From NCBI GenBank assembly GCA_016794505.1, contig JAEUJZ010000087.1, positions 1 to 46,295 of the forward strand: a stretch of DNA of 46,295 bases, read 5' to 3'. How positions within the stretch are numbered: the first letter of the stretch is position 1; each line of letters starts with the position of its first letter. The stretch comes from Myxococcales bacterium (GTDB taxonomy: Bacteria; Myxococcota_A; Polyangia; Palsa-1104; JAEUJZ01). Of this stretch, positions 1 to 8,353 are shown piece by piece. The position numbers and the translations under genes are program-made. Below the pieces are notes generated by a model. That model saw nothing but the letters and a program-made list of their open reading frames with translations. It was not told the origin of the DNA and ran no database searches.

Positions 1-141
1 GGACGTGAACGGGGTTTAAGCCTGTACCCACAGCGGCGCACTTCGGCGCACGCGGAAAGGGACAGGCGAGATGAGTGGGTACAGTTCGCGCGGTAATGTC
101 GTTTCTCAGCAGTTGACGAGTGCCAGGCTGGCCGTGGGGTA
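1..141. repeat. Terminal direct repeat, left copy (circle overlap)
   Basis: These 141 bases are identical to 46155-46295, compared base by base. A perfect overlap that stops exactly at both ends is what an assembler leaves on a closed circle, giving a unit of 46,154 bp. It contains the recombinase leader and first 23 codons. A true tandem duplication of the whole unit would look the same. Confidence 0.93.
22..84. promoter_or_regulatory. 10-bp perfect inverted repeat bracketing the recombinase start
   Basis: CTGTACCCAC at 22-31 is exactly complementary to GTGGGTACAG at 75-84, with 43 bases between that hold the ribosome-binding region and the ATG at 71. The direct repeat CGGCGCA also occurs twice in the loop (33-52). 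It could be a recombinase binding or crossover site, an autoregulatory operator, or an mRNA hairpin that hides the start codon. The sequence alone does not decide between them. Confidence 0.45.
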
Positions 142-1222
142 TGTTCGGGTCAGCACTGACATGCAGGCGAATGATGGCTTATCGCTTGATGCGCAACGGC
201 ACGCGATTGAGTCATATTGCGCATCGCAGGGTCAGCGGCTGGTCAAGATTTATCACGATATTGAGTCTGGGGGAAAAGCGGATCGCGCGGGACTGGCGAA
301 TGCGCTGGCGACTAATGCCGATGTAGTCGTTGTGCTCAAGTTTGATCGTATCAGCCGGTCGATCAAGCACTTCTGCGAGATGTATGAAGAGCACTTCGCC
401 GACGGGAAGAAGGAGCTGGTGGCGATTCGAGAGTCCATCCGGCTCGACTCGGCGCTGGGGCGGGCGCTGGTCAGCATCCTGCTCGTCTTCGCGCAGATGG
501 AGCGTGAAGCCACGGGCGAGCGAACGCGCGAGGCCATCGCTCATATCCGTCGCCAAGGGTATCACTTTGGCAAGGTGCCGTATGGGTACAAGGCAATTCC
601 TGCACCGCAGAATCCACGTTATCGAATTTTGGTCGAAGATCCGGCGGAGCAAAATGCCCTGGCCAAAGTGAAAGAGCTGGTCGAAGCGGGCTGCGGGCTG
701 ATCGAGATCGCGGAAATGTTGAATGCGGCGACGATTGATCCGCCACAAGGGGATCATTGGACCAAGAGCCTTGTCTATAATCTGAAACTTCGCAAAGGCT
801 GGCATCGCTGCAAGCCTGTCAATGAACGCAATCACTCAGATGAAGAAGTCAAGCGGCGGATGCGCGAGCTGCGTGATCGCGGGACAACCTATCGCAGTAT
901 CGCCAACATTCTGAACGAAGAGGGCTATCTGCCTTATAAGGGCAAGAAGTTCTCAGAGTCGAGCGTGTGCCGGCTGCTCGGCAACGTGAAAGAGAACCGG
1001 CTACTGACACCGCGGGCGTTCTGCGAGTCGATTATCCGTCGCGCCGAGGGGACGCGGCCCAGCTATCCGGTGCTGGCCAAGCTGCTGTCCGAGGGCGGCT
1101 TCGTGACGCCGCGCGGCAACACGCACTGGTGGCCGGCACAGGTCCAGCAGCTACTGAACGGCAGCTACGACCAGCACTATCGCCGCCGCTCGCCGACCAG
1201 CCCGAACAACTGCGGTCGGTAG
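71..1222 (+). CDS. Serine recombinase (resolvase/recombinase family)
   Basis: Site-specific DNA recombinase, 383 aa. The N-terminal resolvase domain (about residues 20-170) shows the YVRVST motif with nucleophile Ser28, the FDRISRS segment and the long MEREATGERTREAI helix. A recombinase domain follows (GKVPYGY at about 178). The C-terminal half holds two HTH-like segments of the type 'RSIANILNEEGYLPYKGKKFS' in spirit, around residues 265-310 and 335-372. No zinc-ribbon cysteine set is visible, so it is shorter than typical large phage integrases (450-600 aa) and longer than resolvases (about 185 aa). It sits at the circle junction, where an integrative element would keep integrase next to attP. 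It could integrate/excise the element, resolve multimers, or flip inverted repeats. Family is secure; the specific role is inferred. Confidence 0.88.
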   Translation: MSGYSSRGNVVSQQLTSARLAVGYVRVSTDMQANDGLSLDAQRHAIESYCASQGQRLVKIYHDIESGGKADRAGLANALATNADVVVVLKFDRISRSIKHFCEMYEEHFADGKKELVAIRESIRLDSALGRALVSILLVFAQMEREATGERTREAIAHIRRQGYHFGKVPYGYKAIPAPQNPRYRILVEDPAEQNALAKVKELVEAGCGLIEIAEMLNAATIDPPQGDHWTKSLVYNLKLRKGWHRCKPVNERNHSDEEVKRRMRELRDRGTTYRSIANILNEEGYLPYKGKKFSESSVCRLLGNVKENRLLTPRAFCESIIRRAEGTRPSYPVLAKLLSEGGFVTPRGNTHWWPAQVQQLLNGSYDQHYRRRSPTSPNNCGR

Positions 1223-1356
1223 CGCAAAAGCAAAGCGGCCCCCGTCGTGGATTAGACGCCGGAGGCCAAGTTCCCCGTAGGCGGTCTACACCCCGTGGAA
1301 CTGCGGCGCACAGTATTCGCGGGGCTTCATAAACGCAACTGCGCTTGGAGCCTTCT

Positions 1357-2985
1357 ATGTCATCTCGTACTGGTTCATCCTCTGTTCCTCGTCGCTGGTC
1401 CCGGCCTCTGGCCTTGCTCTGTCTGGTGCAGATCTGCGAGCGGTTCGCCTTTCTGGCGATGCTGCCGATGTTCGTGCTGTACGCGCACGATCGACTCGCG
1501 ATGTCGGCACCGACCGCGCTGATGGTGCTCGCCGTCGTGCAAGCGCTGTCCTATCTGGGCGGACTTCCCGGTGGGTGGCTCGCCGACCGCGGGCTTGGTG
1601 TGCGGCTGGCGACGACGCTGGGAGCGTTGCTGCTGGCCGTGGCCTATGCGGCGCTTGCGCTCGATCGTGCGTGGCTGTTCTGGCCGGCGCTGGCTCTGAT
1701 GGTCGTTGGGCACAGCCTGTTTCGCCCCGGCCTGCATGTGCTGATCGCTCGCGCCACAGGCAGCGACGAGCGAGCGCGGGAGCGCGGCTTTCTGTGGCAT
1801 TACCTCGCCGCGAACCTGGGTTATGCGGCGGGCGCGCTGTTTGGCGAGTGGGCTCGTGCGGCGCGGGGCTGGAGCGTTCTGTTTGGCGGAGCAGCGGTAG
1901 CCTCGCTGGTTGGTGCCAGCTTGTTGCCGCTGGGCAAGCAATGGCTGCGTGGCCATCACGAAGGTGCGGAGGAGATGGGCAAGACTTCGGGCACCGATCC
2001 AAGGCGCGGCAACATGGGGGCGGTCTGGATGCTCTGCTTGGTCGCCGTGGTCTTCTGGCTGACGGCACAGCAGGCGGGCAGCTCGCTCAGCGTGTTTGCC
2101 GCGATGAACACGACGCAGCAAATCACGCTGCTGTGGCGCACGATGCAGCTTGGCCCAGGTCACTTCGCCGCGCTGCACGGCCTGATGGTCATCGCCATGC
2201 TGCTAGTGTTCCTGTACCTGCACGGTCGGAAACCGGCGCGCACTGGATCGACGATGAACACATTGCTCTGGGGCTATGTCGCGACCGCTGGGGCATTCGC
2301 GCTGATGGCAGCGGCGAGTTTGCGGGGCGGTGATGCGGGCCGGGTCAGCGGCGCATGGTTGCTCGGCTGCTACGTGTTGTTGTCTCTGGCCGAGATCCTT
2401 CTGGCGCCGCTCGGTGTGTCGCTGGTCACGCGACTCGCGCCGCAGCACAAGGCCACGCAGGCAGTCGGGCTGTGGTTCGCTGGCAGTGCGGTAGGCAATG
2501 GGCTGGCTGCTCTCCTCGGCCTGTGCTGGGACCGCTGGCAGCATCACCGTTACTTCGCCGCGCTCGCAGTGCTCTCGCTTGCCGCTGGCGCTGGGCTGCT
2601 GTCTCGACGACGGCACCTTGACTGGCTCACCGCGCTCAATACGAGCGCATCCTTGCAACCTGTTGTTGAGAAAAGGACGCAGAGCATGAATCCGACATCG
2701 AGCCCCGGCCTCGCCCCCAGCACCAAGCCGCCCGCCGTATCGACTGCTGATCAACCCGCAAGCTGGAGTGGCATGCTCCTGGTGGCGTTGCCGATCCTGC
2801 TGCCGGGAGTGCTCATCATGATCCAGACACTGCCGCTGCCTGTGCGCGGAGCTAGCGCGATCGTAAGTGGCCTAGCGATCCTGCTCGGTGGCCCCTTCCT
2901 GCTGAGCCACGGGCTGATGCGATGGCCACGCCAGAAGAGGTCATCCGTCGAGAATACCGCAACACTTCCGCCGCAGCTTGCTTGA
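1357..2985 (+). CDS. POT/PTR2-like MFS transporter
   Basis: Integral membrane transporter of the proton-dependent oligopeptide (POT) branch of the major facilitator superfamily, 542 aa, with about twelve hydrophobic segments. Diagnostic features are the first-helix ERFAFLAMLPMFVLY segment (the E-R-F signature) and GGWLADRGLG in the loop after helix 2. The ATG at 1357 follows GGAG (1347-1350) at good spacing; the upstream TTG in frame (1345) lacks a site. After the core, about 100 residues from 2640 onward include a Pro/Thr linker and two further hydrophobic segments. Substrate (di-/tripeptides or related) is inferred from the family. A truncated relative of its C-terminal half lies at 29587-29979. 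It is not obviously linked to the defence operon downstream. Confidence 0.75.
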   Translation: MSSRTGSSSVPRRWSRPLALLCLVQICERFAFLAMLPMFVLYAHDRLAMSAPTALMVLAVVQALSYLGGLPGGWLADRGLGVRLATTLGALLLAVAYAALALDRAWLFWPALALMVVGHSLFRPGLHVLIARATGSDERARERGFLWHYLAANLGYAAGALFGEWARAARGWSVLFGGAAVASLVGASLLPLGKQWLRGHHEGAEEMGKTSGTDPRRGNMGAVWMLCLVAVVFWLTAQQAGSSLSVFAAMNTTQQITLLWRTMQLGPGHFAALHGLMVIAMLLVFLYLHGRKPARTGSTMNTLLWGYVATAGAFALMAAASLRGGDAGRVSGAWLLGCYVLLSLAEILLAPLGVSLVTRLAPQHKATQAVGLWFAGSAVGNGLAALLGLCWDRWQHHRYFAALAVLSLAAGAGLLSRRRHLDWLTALNTSASLQPVVEKRTQSMNPTSSPGLAPSTKPPAVSTADQPASWSGMLLVALPILLPGVLIMIQTLPLPVRGASAIVSGLAILLGGPFLLSHGLMRWPRQKRSSVENTATLPPQLA

Positions 2986-3247
2986 GTTCTCCGACGGCCC
3001 TCCTTGCTGTTGGCGGGTTCTACAACCTGCCTCCTACCAGCAAACCCGACCTGCTCTTATCGGAAAGGCGCTTTCTCGGCTCTTGAGTGGCTGATGACGG
3101 AACGGGATGACGCCGCGTTCGGCGGCTTCCCGGCTTGGTCGGTGCCCGACGCTGCGATGGCTGTCCTTCAGGCATACACAACCAAATAGACGCTTGGGTC
3201 CAGATTGGACTAGATTGCCCCAGTTTCTCATGCTGGAGGGCTTTGAA

Positions 3248-3457
3248 GTGGACGACTCACCCGCGATGACGGTCCGAGAGGTAGCGGGCTACCTGAACGT
3301 TGATGAAAAGACGGTCTATCGGCTGGCGAAGCGCGGTGAATTACCCGGGTTTAAGGTCGCCGGGACGTGGCGATTTAGGAAGGGCGACCTCGGTGGCTGG
3401 ATTGATTGCCAGCTCGCAGCCACACCGGCCGCGGCACGGGGGAAGAGCAAGCGATGA
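3248..3457 (+). CDS. Excisionase-type helix-turn-helix protein, first gene of the defence operon
   Basis: Small DNA-binding protein (69 aa from GTG at 3248). The segment MTVREVAGYLNVDEKTVYRL...GELPGFKV.GTWRFRKGDL is the classic excisionase/MerR-like winged HTH fold (helix, turn, recognition helix, wing with WRF). GGAGGG at 3235-3240, seven bases ahead of the GTG, decides this start over in-frame starts at 3107, 3230 and 3266. Its stop overlaps the helicase start as ATGA (3454-3457), so it is translationally coupled to the helicase. HTH proteins of this type often open modification/defence operons as regulators, or as target-recognition factors; which applies here is unknown. The 262 bases upstream hold no convincing gene and must contain the operon promoter, though no clear -35/-10 pair stands out. 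Confidence 0.72.
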   Translation: MDDSPAMTVREVAGYLNVDEKTVYRLAKRGELPGFKVAGTWRFRKGDLGGWIDCQLAATPAAARGKSKR

Positions 3458-6400
3458 AGCCGAGCGAGCTGAAGACAGGAACTATCGTTCGCGGCCCGAT
3501 GCTGCCAGAGCCGATTGAAGTGTTAGTCGTGACGCTGCTCGGCGAGGTAGTGAAGATCACTGGAGCGGGGCAGAAGACCGGGCAGGTTCACCAGCGCGTG
3601 CTCCACGCCAAGCAGCTCGCGCTGCTCGAATCCACGCCTGACACCGAGCCCTTCGATGGCAACTCGCTCCACTTCAAGCTCGGTGTTGAGGCTGCGCGCC
3701 TTGGGCTCGCGTACGAGTACGATCCTTACTTCTCGCTGTCGATCGCGCGCGTCGATCCGCTGCCCCACCAGCTTGAGGCCGTCTACGACTACTTCCTCAA
3801 GCTCCCGCGCATCCGATTCCTGCTCGCCGACGACCCGGGTGCTGGCAAGACGATCATGGCGGGCTTGCTCCTCAAAGAGCTGAAGGTGCGCGGGCTCGTG
3901 AAGCGCACGCTAATCGTCGCGCCCGCAAACCTCACGTTCCAGTGGCAACGCGAGTTGAAAGACAAGTTCAGAGAGCAGTTCGACGTGATGCGCGGCGAGG
4001 TGCTACGCACCCAGTACGGCCAGAACCCCTGGCAAGAGCGCAATCAGGTCGTTACGTCGGTTTCATGGATCTCGCGCGTCGAGGATGCGAAAGAGAGCCT
4101 GCTGCGTTCGCAGTGGGATCTCGTCATCGTCGATGAGGCCCACAAGATGAGCGCCTACAGCGCCGACAAGAAGACGCTCGCCTTCCAGATCGGCGAGGCG
4201 CTGTCGCAGCGCACCGATCACTTCCTCTTGATGACGGCGACGCCGCACAAGGGCGACCCAGAGAACTTCCGCCTCTTCCTCAGCCTGCTCGACCGCGATG
4301 TCTACGGCGACGTGAAGAGCCTCGAGGAGGCGATGCGACGGCACGAGGCGCCGTTCTACCTGCGCCGCTTGAAGGAAGCACTCGTCGCGTTCCCCGACCC
4401 GGAGACCGGCGCGGTCAAGAAGCTGTTCACCAACCGCGACGTGCGCACCACGAAGTTCGAGCTCGATGGCGAGGAGTTCGACTTCTACGACGCGCTCACG
4501 CGGTACGTTGAGGACCAGTCGATCAAGGCCGCCGCCGCCGAGAACGTGCAGGCCAACATCCTCGGCTTCCAGATGGCGATGCTGCAGCGTCGCTTCGCAT
4601 CGAGCATGTACGCGGTGCGTCGCAGCCTCGAGCGCATGCGCGACAAGCGCCGGAAGATTCTCGACGACCCGGAGAGCTACCGCCAGCAACAGATCGACCG
4701 GAAGCTGCCCGAGGACTTCGAGGACCTGCCCGAGGACGAGCAGGCGAAGATCATGCAGAACGCCGAGGAGACGGTCCTCGTCATCGATCCGATCTCGCTG
4801 CGGGATGAGATCCAGCGTCTCGACAAGCTCGTTGACCAGGCGCGCGCGCTAGAGAAGCGCGAGGTCGAGTCGAAGCTGAACAAGCTGAAGCAGGTTCTCA
4901 ACGAGCAGCAGATCTTCAGCGACCCGCGGATGAAGCTCCTCGTGTTCACCGAGCACAAGGACACGCTCGACTACCTCGCAGGCGACGGCAAAGATGGGCG
5001 TCCTCTCGGCAAGCTCCGCGAGTGGGGGCTCGCTTGCACACAGATCCACGGCGGCTTGCCCATCGGCGACCGCGACACACCGAACACGCGCATCTATGCC
5101 GAGCGCGAGTTCCGCGAGGACGCGCAGGTGCTTGTCGCCACCGAGGCAGCGGGCGAAGGTATCAACCTCCAGTTCTGCTGGTTGATGATCAACTACGACA
5201 TCCCGTGGAACCCGGTCCGCCTTGAGCAGCGTATGGGCCGCATCCATCGCTACGGCCAGCAGAAGGACTGCCTCATCTTCAACTTCGCAGCCGTCAACAC
5301 GCGCGAGGGGCGCGTGCTCGAGAAGCTCCTCATGCGCCTCGCCGAGATCAAGGAGGAACTCGGCACCGACAAGGTGTTCGACGTCGTTGGCGAGATGCTG
5401 CCGTCGAATGCACTCGAGAAGATGTTCCGCGAGATGTACGCGAAACGGCTCGACGTCACCGACATCTCCGACCGCATCGTCAAGGACATCGACCCGGAGC
5501 GATTCAAGCGCATCACGGGCTCCACGCTCGAAGGCCTCGCGAAGAAGGAGCTGAACCTCTCAGCGCTGGTCGGCAAGTCTGTGGAGGCCAAAGAGCGGCG
5601 CCTCGTACCCGAGGTAGTCGAAGACTTCTTCGTCCACGCCGGGCCCGTCGCGGGCGTTCACCCCAGCCCAGTGCGCGGCAAGGACCACGTCTATAAGGTC
5701 GGCAAGGTTCCGAAAACGCTGAGCACCATCGGCGAGCGGCTCGAGCCCCGGTTCGGCAAGCTCGGGCGCGAGTACCAGCGCGTGGTCTTCGACAAGCGCC
5801 TCCTGGGCGACGACGCGACGCTTGAGTGGGTCACTCCCGGTCACCCGCTCTTCGAGGTAGTGCGCAGCGACGTCGCCGATCGCGTGGACGATGACCTGCG
5901 GCGCGGCGCGGTGCTTTGGGACCTGCACGCGAAGACGCCGTACCGGCTCGACGTGTTCTCTGCGTCCATCAAGGATGGTCGAGGCAACACGCTGCACAAG
6001 AAGCTCTTCGTCGTGCGCGCCGACGTCGATGGCACGCTATCCCTGCGCCAGCCAACGCTCTTCCTCGACCTCATCCCCTCAGAGCGAGGCACGGCGGCGC
6101 CCACGTTGTCGGGCCTACCCGAGCGCGATCTCGTTGAGGTTCACCTCGTCCAGCATGCGCTCAACCCGTTCCTCTCCGAGGTCGCTGAGCAACGCACGAA
6201 GGAAAACTCGGTCGTGCGCAAGCACATCGAGATCTCTCTCAACACGCTCATCGACAAGCAGCAGATCAAGCTCGGCGAGCAGATTGAGCGGCGCATCGAG
6301 GGCCAGGTCATCCCCGCTATCGAGGGGAACATCAAGCAGGCCGAGGACCATCTCGACGAGCTGAACGCGCGCCTCGAACGACGGCGGCAGGAGCTAGAGA

Positions 6401-6891
6401 TGGAACGCCACTGCTCCATCGGCGATGTGCAGCACCTCGGGCGCGCGTGGGTGCTCCCGCACCCTGAGCAGAATGCGCCGAACATCAAGCCCATGGTAAG
6501 CGACCCAGAGATCGAGAAGATCGCAGTGCAGGTCGCCAGCGAGCACGAGCGCGCCCAAGGCTGGGCGGTCGAGAGCGTCGAGAACGAGAACCGAGGCTAC
6601 GATCTGCTGTCGAAGAAGCCGCACCCGACCGAGCCCGGCGTGTTCGTGCAGGCGCGCTTCATCGAGGTGAAGGGCCGCGCGGGCACCGGTGAGGTCGCGC
6701 TCACCGCGAATGAATACCGAACCGCGCAGCGACTCGGCGAGGACTTCTGGCTCTACGTGGTCTTCGACTGCGCGACCACGCCAAAGCTCAACACCATTCG
6801 GAACCCGGCGAAGCTCGGATGGGAGCCCGTCGTGAAGGTCGAGCACTACCACGTGACGGCCAAGGCGATCCTGGAGGCCTCCCATGGCTGA
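3454..6891 (+). CDS. SNF2-family helicase with C-terminal DUF3883 domain (DrmD-like)
   Basis: Large SNF2/SWI2-type DNA translocase, 1145 aa. Helicase lobe 1 has Walker A DDPGAGKT (about residue 126-133) and VIVDEAH (about 225); lobe 2 carries motif VI QRMGRIHRYGQ (about 590). A coiled region (about 950-990, EQIERRIEGQVIPAI...) precedes a C-terminal domain with FIEVKGRAGTGEVALTANEY (about 1067), the hallmark of DUF3883, a family related to restriction-endonuclease-like folds. The sequence style and length match the DISARM class 1 helicase DrmD (family knowledge). Start at 3454 is set by the ATGA overlap with the HTH gene; an upstream in-frame start at 3406 is less likely. The last 8 bases overlap the ATPase gene. 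Likely role: scanning or remodelling incoming DNA for the defence system. Function is inferred. Confidence 0.85.
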   Translation: MKPSELKTGTIVRGPMLPEPIEVLVVTLLGEVVKITGAGQKTGQVHQRVLHAKQLALLESTPDTEPFDGNSLHFKLGVEAARLGLAYEYDPYFSLSIARVDPLPHQLEAVYDYFLKLPRIRFLLADDPGAGKTIMAGLLLKELKVRGLVKRTLIVAPANLTFQWQRELKDKFREQFDVMRGEVLRTQYGQNPWQERNQVVTSVSWISRVEDAKESLLRSQWDLVIVDEAHKMSAYSADKKTLAFQIGEALSQRTDHFLLMTATPHKGDPENFRLFLSLLDRDVYGDVKSLEEAMRRHEAPFYLRRLKEALVAFPDPETGAVKKLFTNRDVRTTKFELDGEEFDFYDALTRYVEDQSIKAAAAENVQANILGFQMAMLQRRFASSMYAVRRSLERMRDKRRKILDDPESYRQQQIDRKLPEDFEDLPEDEQAKIMQNAEETVLVIDPISLRDEIQRLDKLVDQARALEKREVESKLNKLKQVLNEQQIFSDPRMKLLVFTEHKDTLDYLAGDGKDGRPLGKLREWGLACTQIHGGLPIGDRDTPNTRIYAEREFREDAQVLVATEAAGEGINLQFCWLMINYDIPWNPVRLEQRMGRIHRYGQQKDCLIFNFAAVNTREGRVLEKLLMRLAEIKEELGTDKVFDVVGEMLPSNALEKMFREMYAKRLDVTDISDRIVKDIDPERFKRITGSTLEGLAKKELNLSALVGKSVEAKERRLVPEVVEDFFVHAGPVAGVHPSPVRGKDHVYKVGKVPKTLSTIGERLEPRFGKLGREYQRVVFDKRLLGDDATLEWVTPGHPLFEVVRSDVADRVDDDLRRGAVLWDLHAKTPYRLDVFSASIKDGRGNTLHKKLFVVRADVDGTLSLRQPTLFLDLIPSERGTAAPTLSGLPERDLVEVHLVQHALNPFLSEVAEQRTKENSVVRKHIEISLNTLIDKQQIKLGEQIERRIEGQVIPAIEGNIKQAEDHLDELNARLERRRQELEMERHCSIGDVQHLGRAWVLPHPEQNAPNIKPMVSDPEIEKIAVQVASEHERAQGWAVESVENENRGYDLLSKKPHPTEPGVFVQARFIEVKGRAGTGEVALTANEYRTAQRLGEDFWLYVVFDCATTPKLNTIRNPAKLGWEPVVKVEHYHVTAKAILEASHG

Positions 6892-8353
6892 CCCAAGGAA
6901 TACTCTTCAGAAGAAGTTCGAGCCGACTTACCGGTACGCGAACTTCGGCAACGTCCTCACTCACCTGCAAGTGCAAGGCTTTCGGCTTCACTCGGGTTCG
7001 AACCTCGAATTTCGTAGCCCGATCACCGCGTTCTGCGGACCGAATGGCACGGGGAAGACGACCCTCCTTCAGTTGGCCGCGTGCAGCTATCGGCGGGGAG
7101 ACGAGGGGTTTCAGCTTCGTGATTTCTTCGCACTCGGTGCTCTCGACCCGACGCCGTTCAAAGCCGATGCGAAGCTGACTATCGGAACCTGGCAGACGGA
7201 CGCCAAGGTACGCGAGATCACCCTCACTCGACGTACCAGCCGCTGGTCGGACTACCGCCGACGAGACGAACGCGAAGTGCTGTTTCTCGGTGCAGCCGAG
7301 TTCCCCCCGCGCGCCGAGGAACAAGGATTTGCGTTCCGGCAAGCCGGCCGTCTCGTGGTTGCTACGCGGACACCTTGTTCGTCGAACGTCACGACCGCCG
7401 TCGGCAAGGTGCTTGGCACTCACTACGACCGCATCGAGCGTGCAGATGTCTCGTTGAAGGCGCGCTCAGGGACCATCCTGGCGGCGGGGAGGGGCACACT
7501 CAGCTACTCCGAGAACCATATGGGGTTCGGAGAGTGCCGCGTTCACAATCTTATTGATAGGCTGGAAGCCCAGCCCCCGAAGTCGCTCATCCTTCTTGAG
7601 GAACCTGAGATCTCGCTGCACCAGTCCGCTCAGTTTCGATTTGGTGAATACCTCTTAGATCTCGCACTCAGGAATGGCCATCAGATCCTGCTCAGCACCC
7701 ACAGCGAGCATCTGCTTCGTGCCTTGCCGCAGGCGTCACGCATTCTGATCGTGCGCGACAACAGCAGCGGAGTGCGAGTGCTTCCGGGGTTGGCTTCGGC
7801 GCAGGTGGCAAGTGTTCTAACCGATGGGCACGACAAGGCGTTGAGGGTGCTGGTTGAGGATGATGTGGCAGCGGCCATCCTCGCGGAGGCGCTGGCAAAG
7901 GCCGAGCCTGAACTGTTGAAGACCACCGCAATCGTGATTGGTGGTTATCGCGACGAGAAGGACCAGAGCGTCGGCGGTGGCAAGGACGCCATCACGGCGG
8001 CCATGAAGACGCTACGTGATTCGGGTCTTCGAATCGCTGCGGTGCTCGATGCTGATGCCAAGGAAGACTCCAAGAATTTCGTCTTCAAGCTGCCTGGGAC
8101 GATGCCGCCCGAGAAGGAGGTCTTTGCCAATTCGGCCGTCAAGGCACACTGGGCATCCACCTACGGTATTGATGTCGACTCCTTCCTCGCTGAGCTCGTA
8201 GGTCTTGATCACCACGGCTGGTTCGACCGTTTGGCAGAACGCGTTACGCGGGACCGAGCGTTTCTCGTTGGTGAAGCGTGTCGTGCGTATGCCGCCAGCA
8301 TCTCATTCGGCGCGCTCGTAGAACTCCTCAGAGAGGCGGCGTCAAAGAAATGA
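6884..8353 (+). CDS. OLD-like ABC-type ATPase with C-terminal TOPRIM-like domain
   Basis: 489-aa protein. The N-terminal ABC/SMC-like ATPase has Walker A GPNGTGKT at residues 52-59, signature/Walker B LILLEEPEISLHQ at about 235 and an H-loop STHSEHLL at about 271. The C-terminal part shows TOPRIM-style acidic patches: LVEDDVAA (about 326) and AVLDADAKED (about 387). This order is that of overcoming-lysogenization-defect (OLD) nucleases, which cut DNA in anti-phage systems. GGAGG (6873-6877) precedes the ATG by six bases, and the gene overlaps the helicase stop by 8 bases and the next start as ATGA. It may provide the nuclease activity of this operon. I cannot confirm from sequence alone that all TOPRIM metal ligands are present. 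Confidence 0.75.
   Translation: MADPRNTLQKKFEPTYRYANFGNVLTHLQVQGFRLHSGSNLEFRSPITAFCGPNGTGKTTLLQLAACSYRRGDEGFQLRDFFALGALDPTPFKADAKLTIGTWQTDAKVREITLTRRTSRWSDYRRRDEREVLFLGAAEFPPRAEEQGFAFRQAGRLVVATRTPCSSNVTTAVGKVLGTHYDRIERADVSLKARSGTILAAGRGTLSYSENHMGFGECRVHNLIDRLEAQPPKSLILLEEPEISLHQSAQFRFGEYLLDLALRNGHQILLSTHSEHLLRALPQASRILIVRDNSSGVRVLPGLASAQVASVLTDGHDKALRVLVEDDVAAAILAEALAKAEPELLKTTAIVIGGYRDEKDQSVGGGKDAITAAMKTLRDSGLRIAAVLDADAKEDSKNFVFKLPGTMPPEKEVFANSAVKAHWASTYGIDVDSFLAELVGLDHHGWFDRLAERVTRDRAFLVGEACRAYAASISFGALVELLREAASKK

Noticed and set aside
3004..3189. Small gene between the transporter and the HTH gene
   Set aside because: The composition of the peptide is not protein-like, a minus-strand frame overlaps it equally well, and no ribosome site is present.
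6990..7015. tRNA-like GGTTCGAACC word
   Set aside because: It lies inside the ATPase coding sequence and no cloverleaf can be drawn around it.
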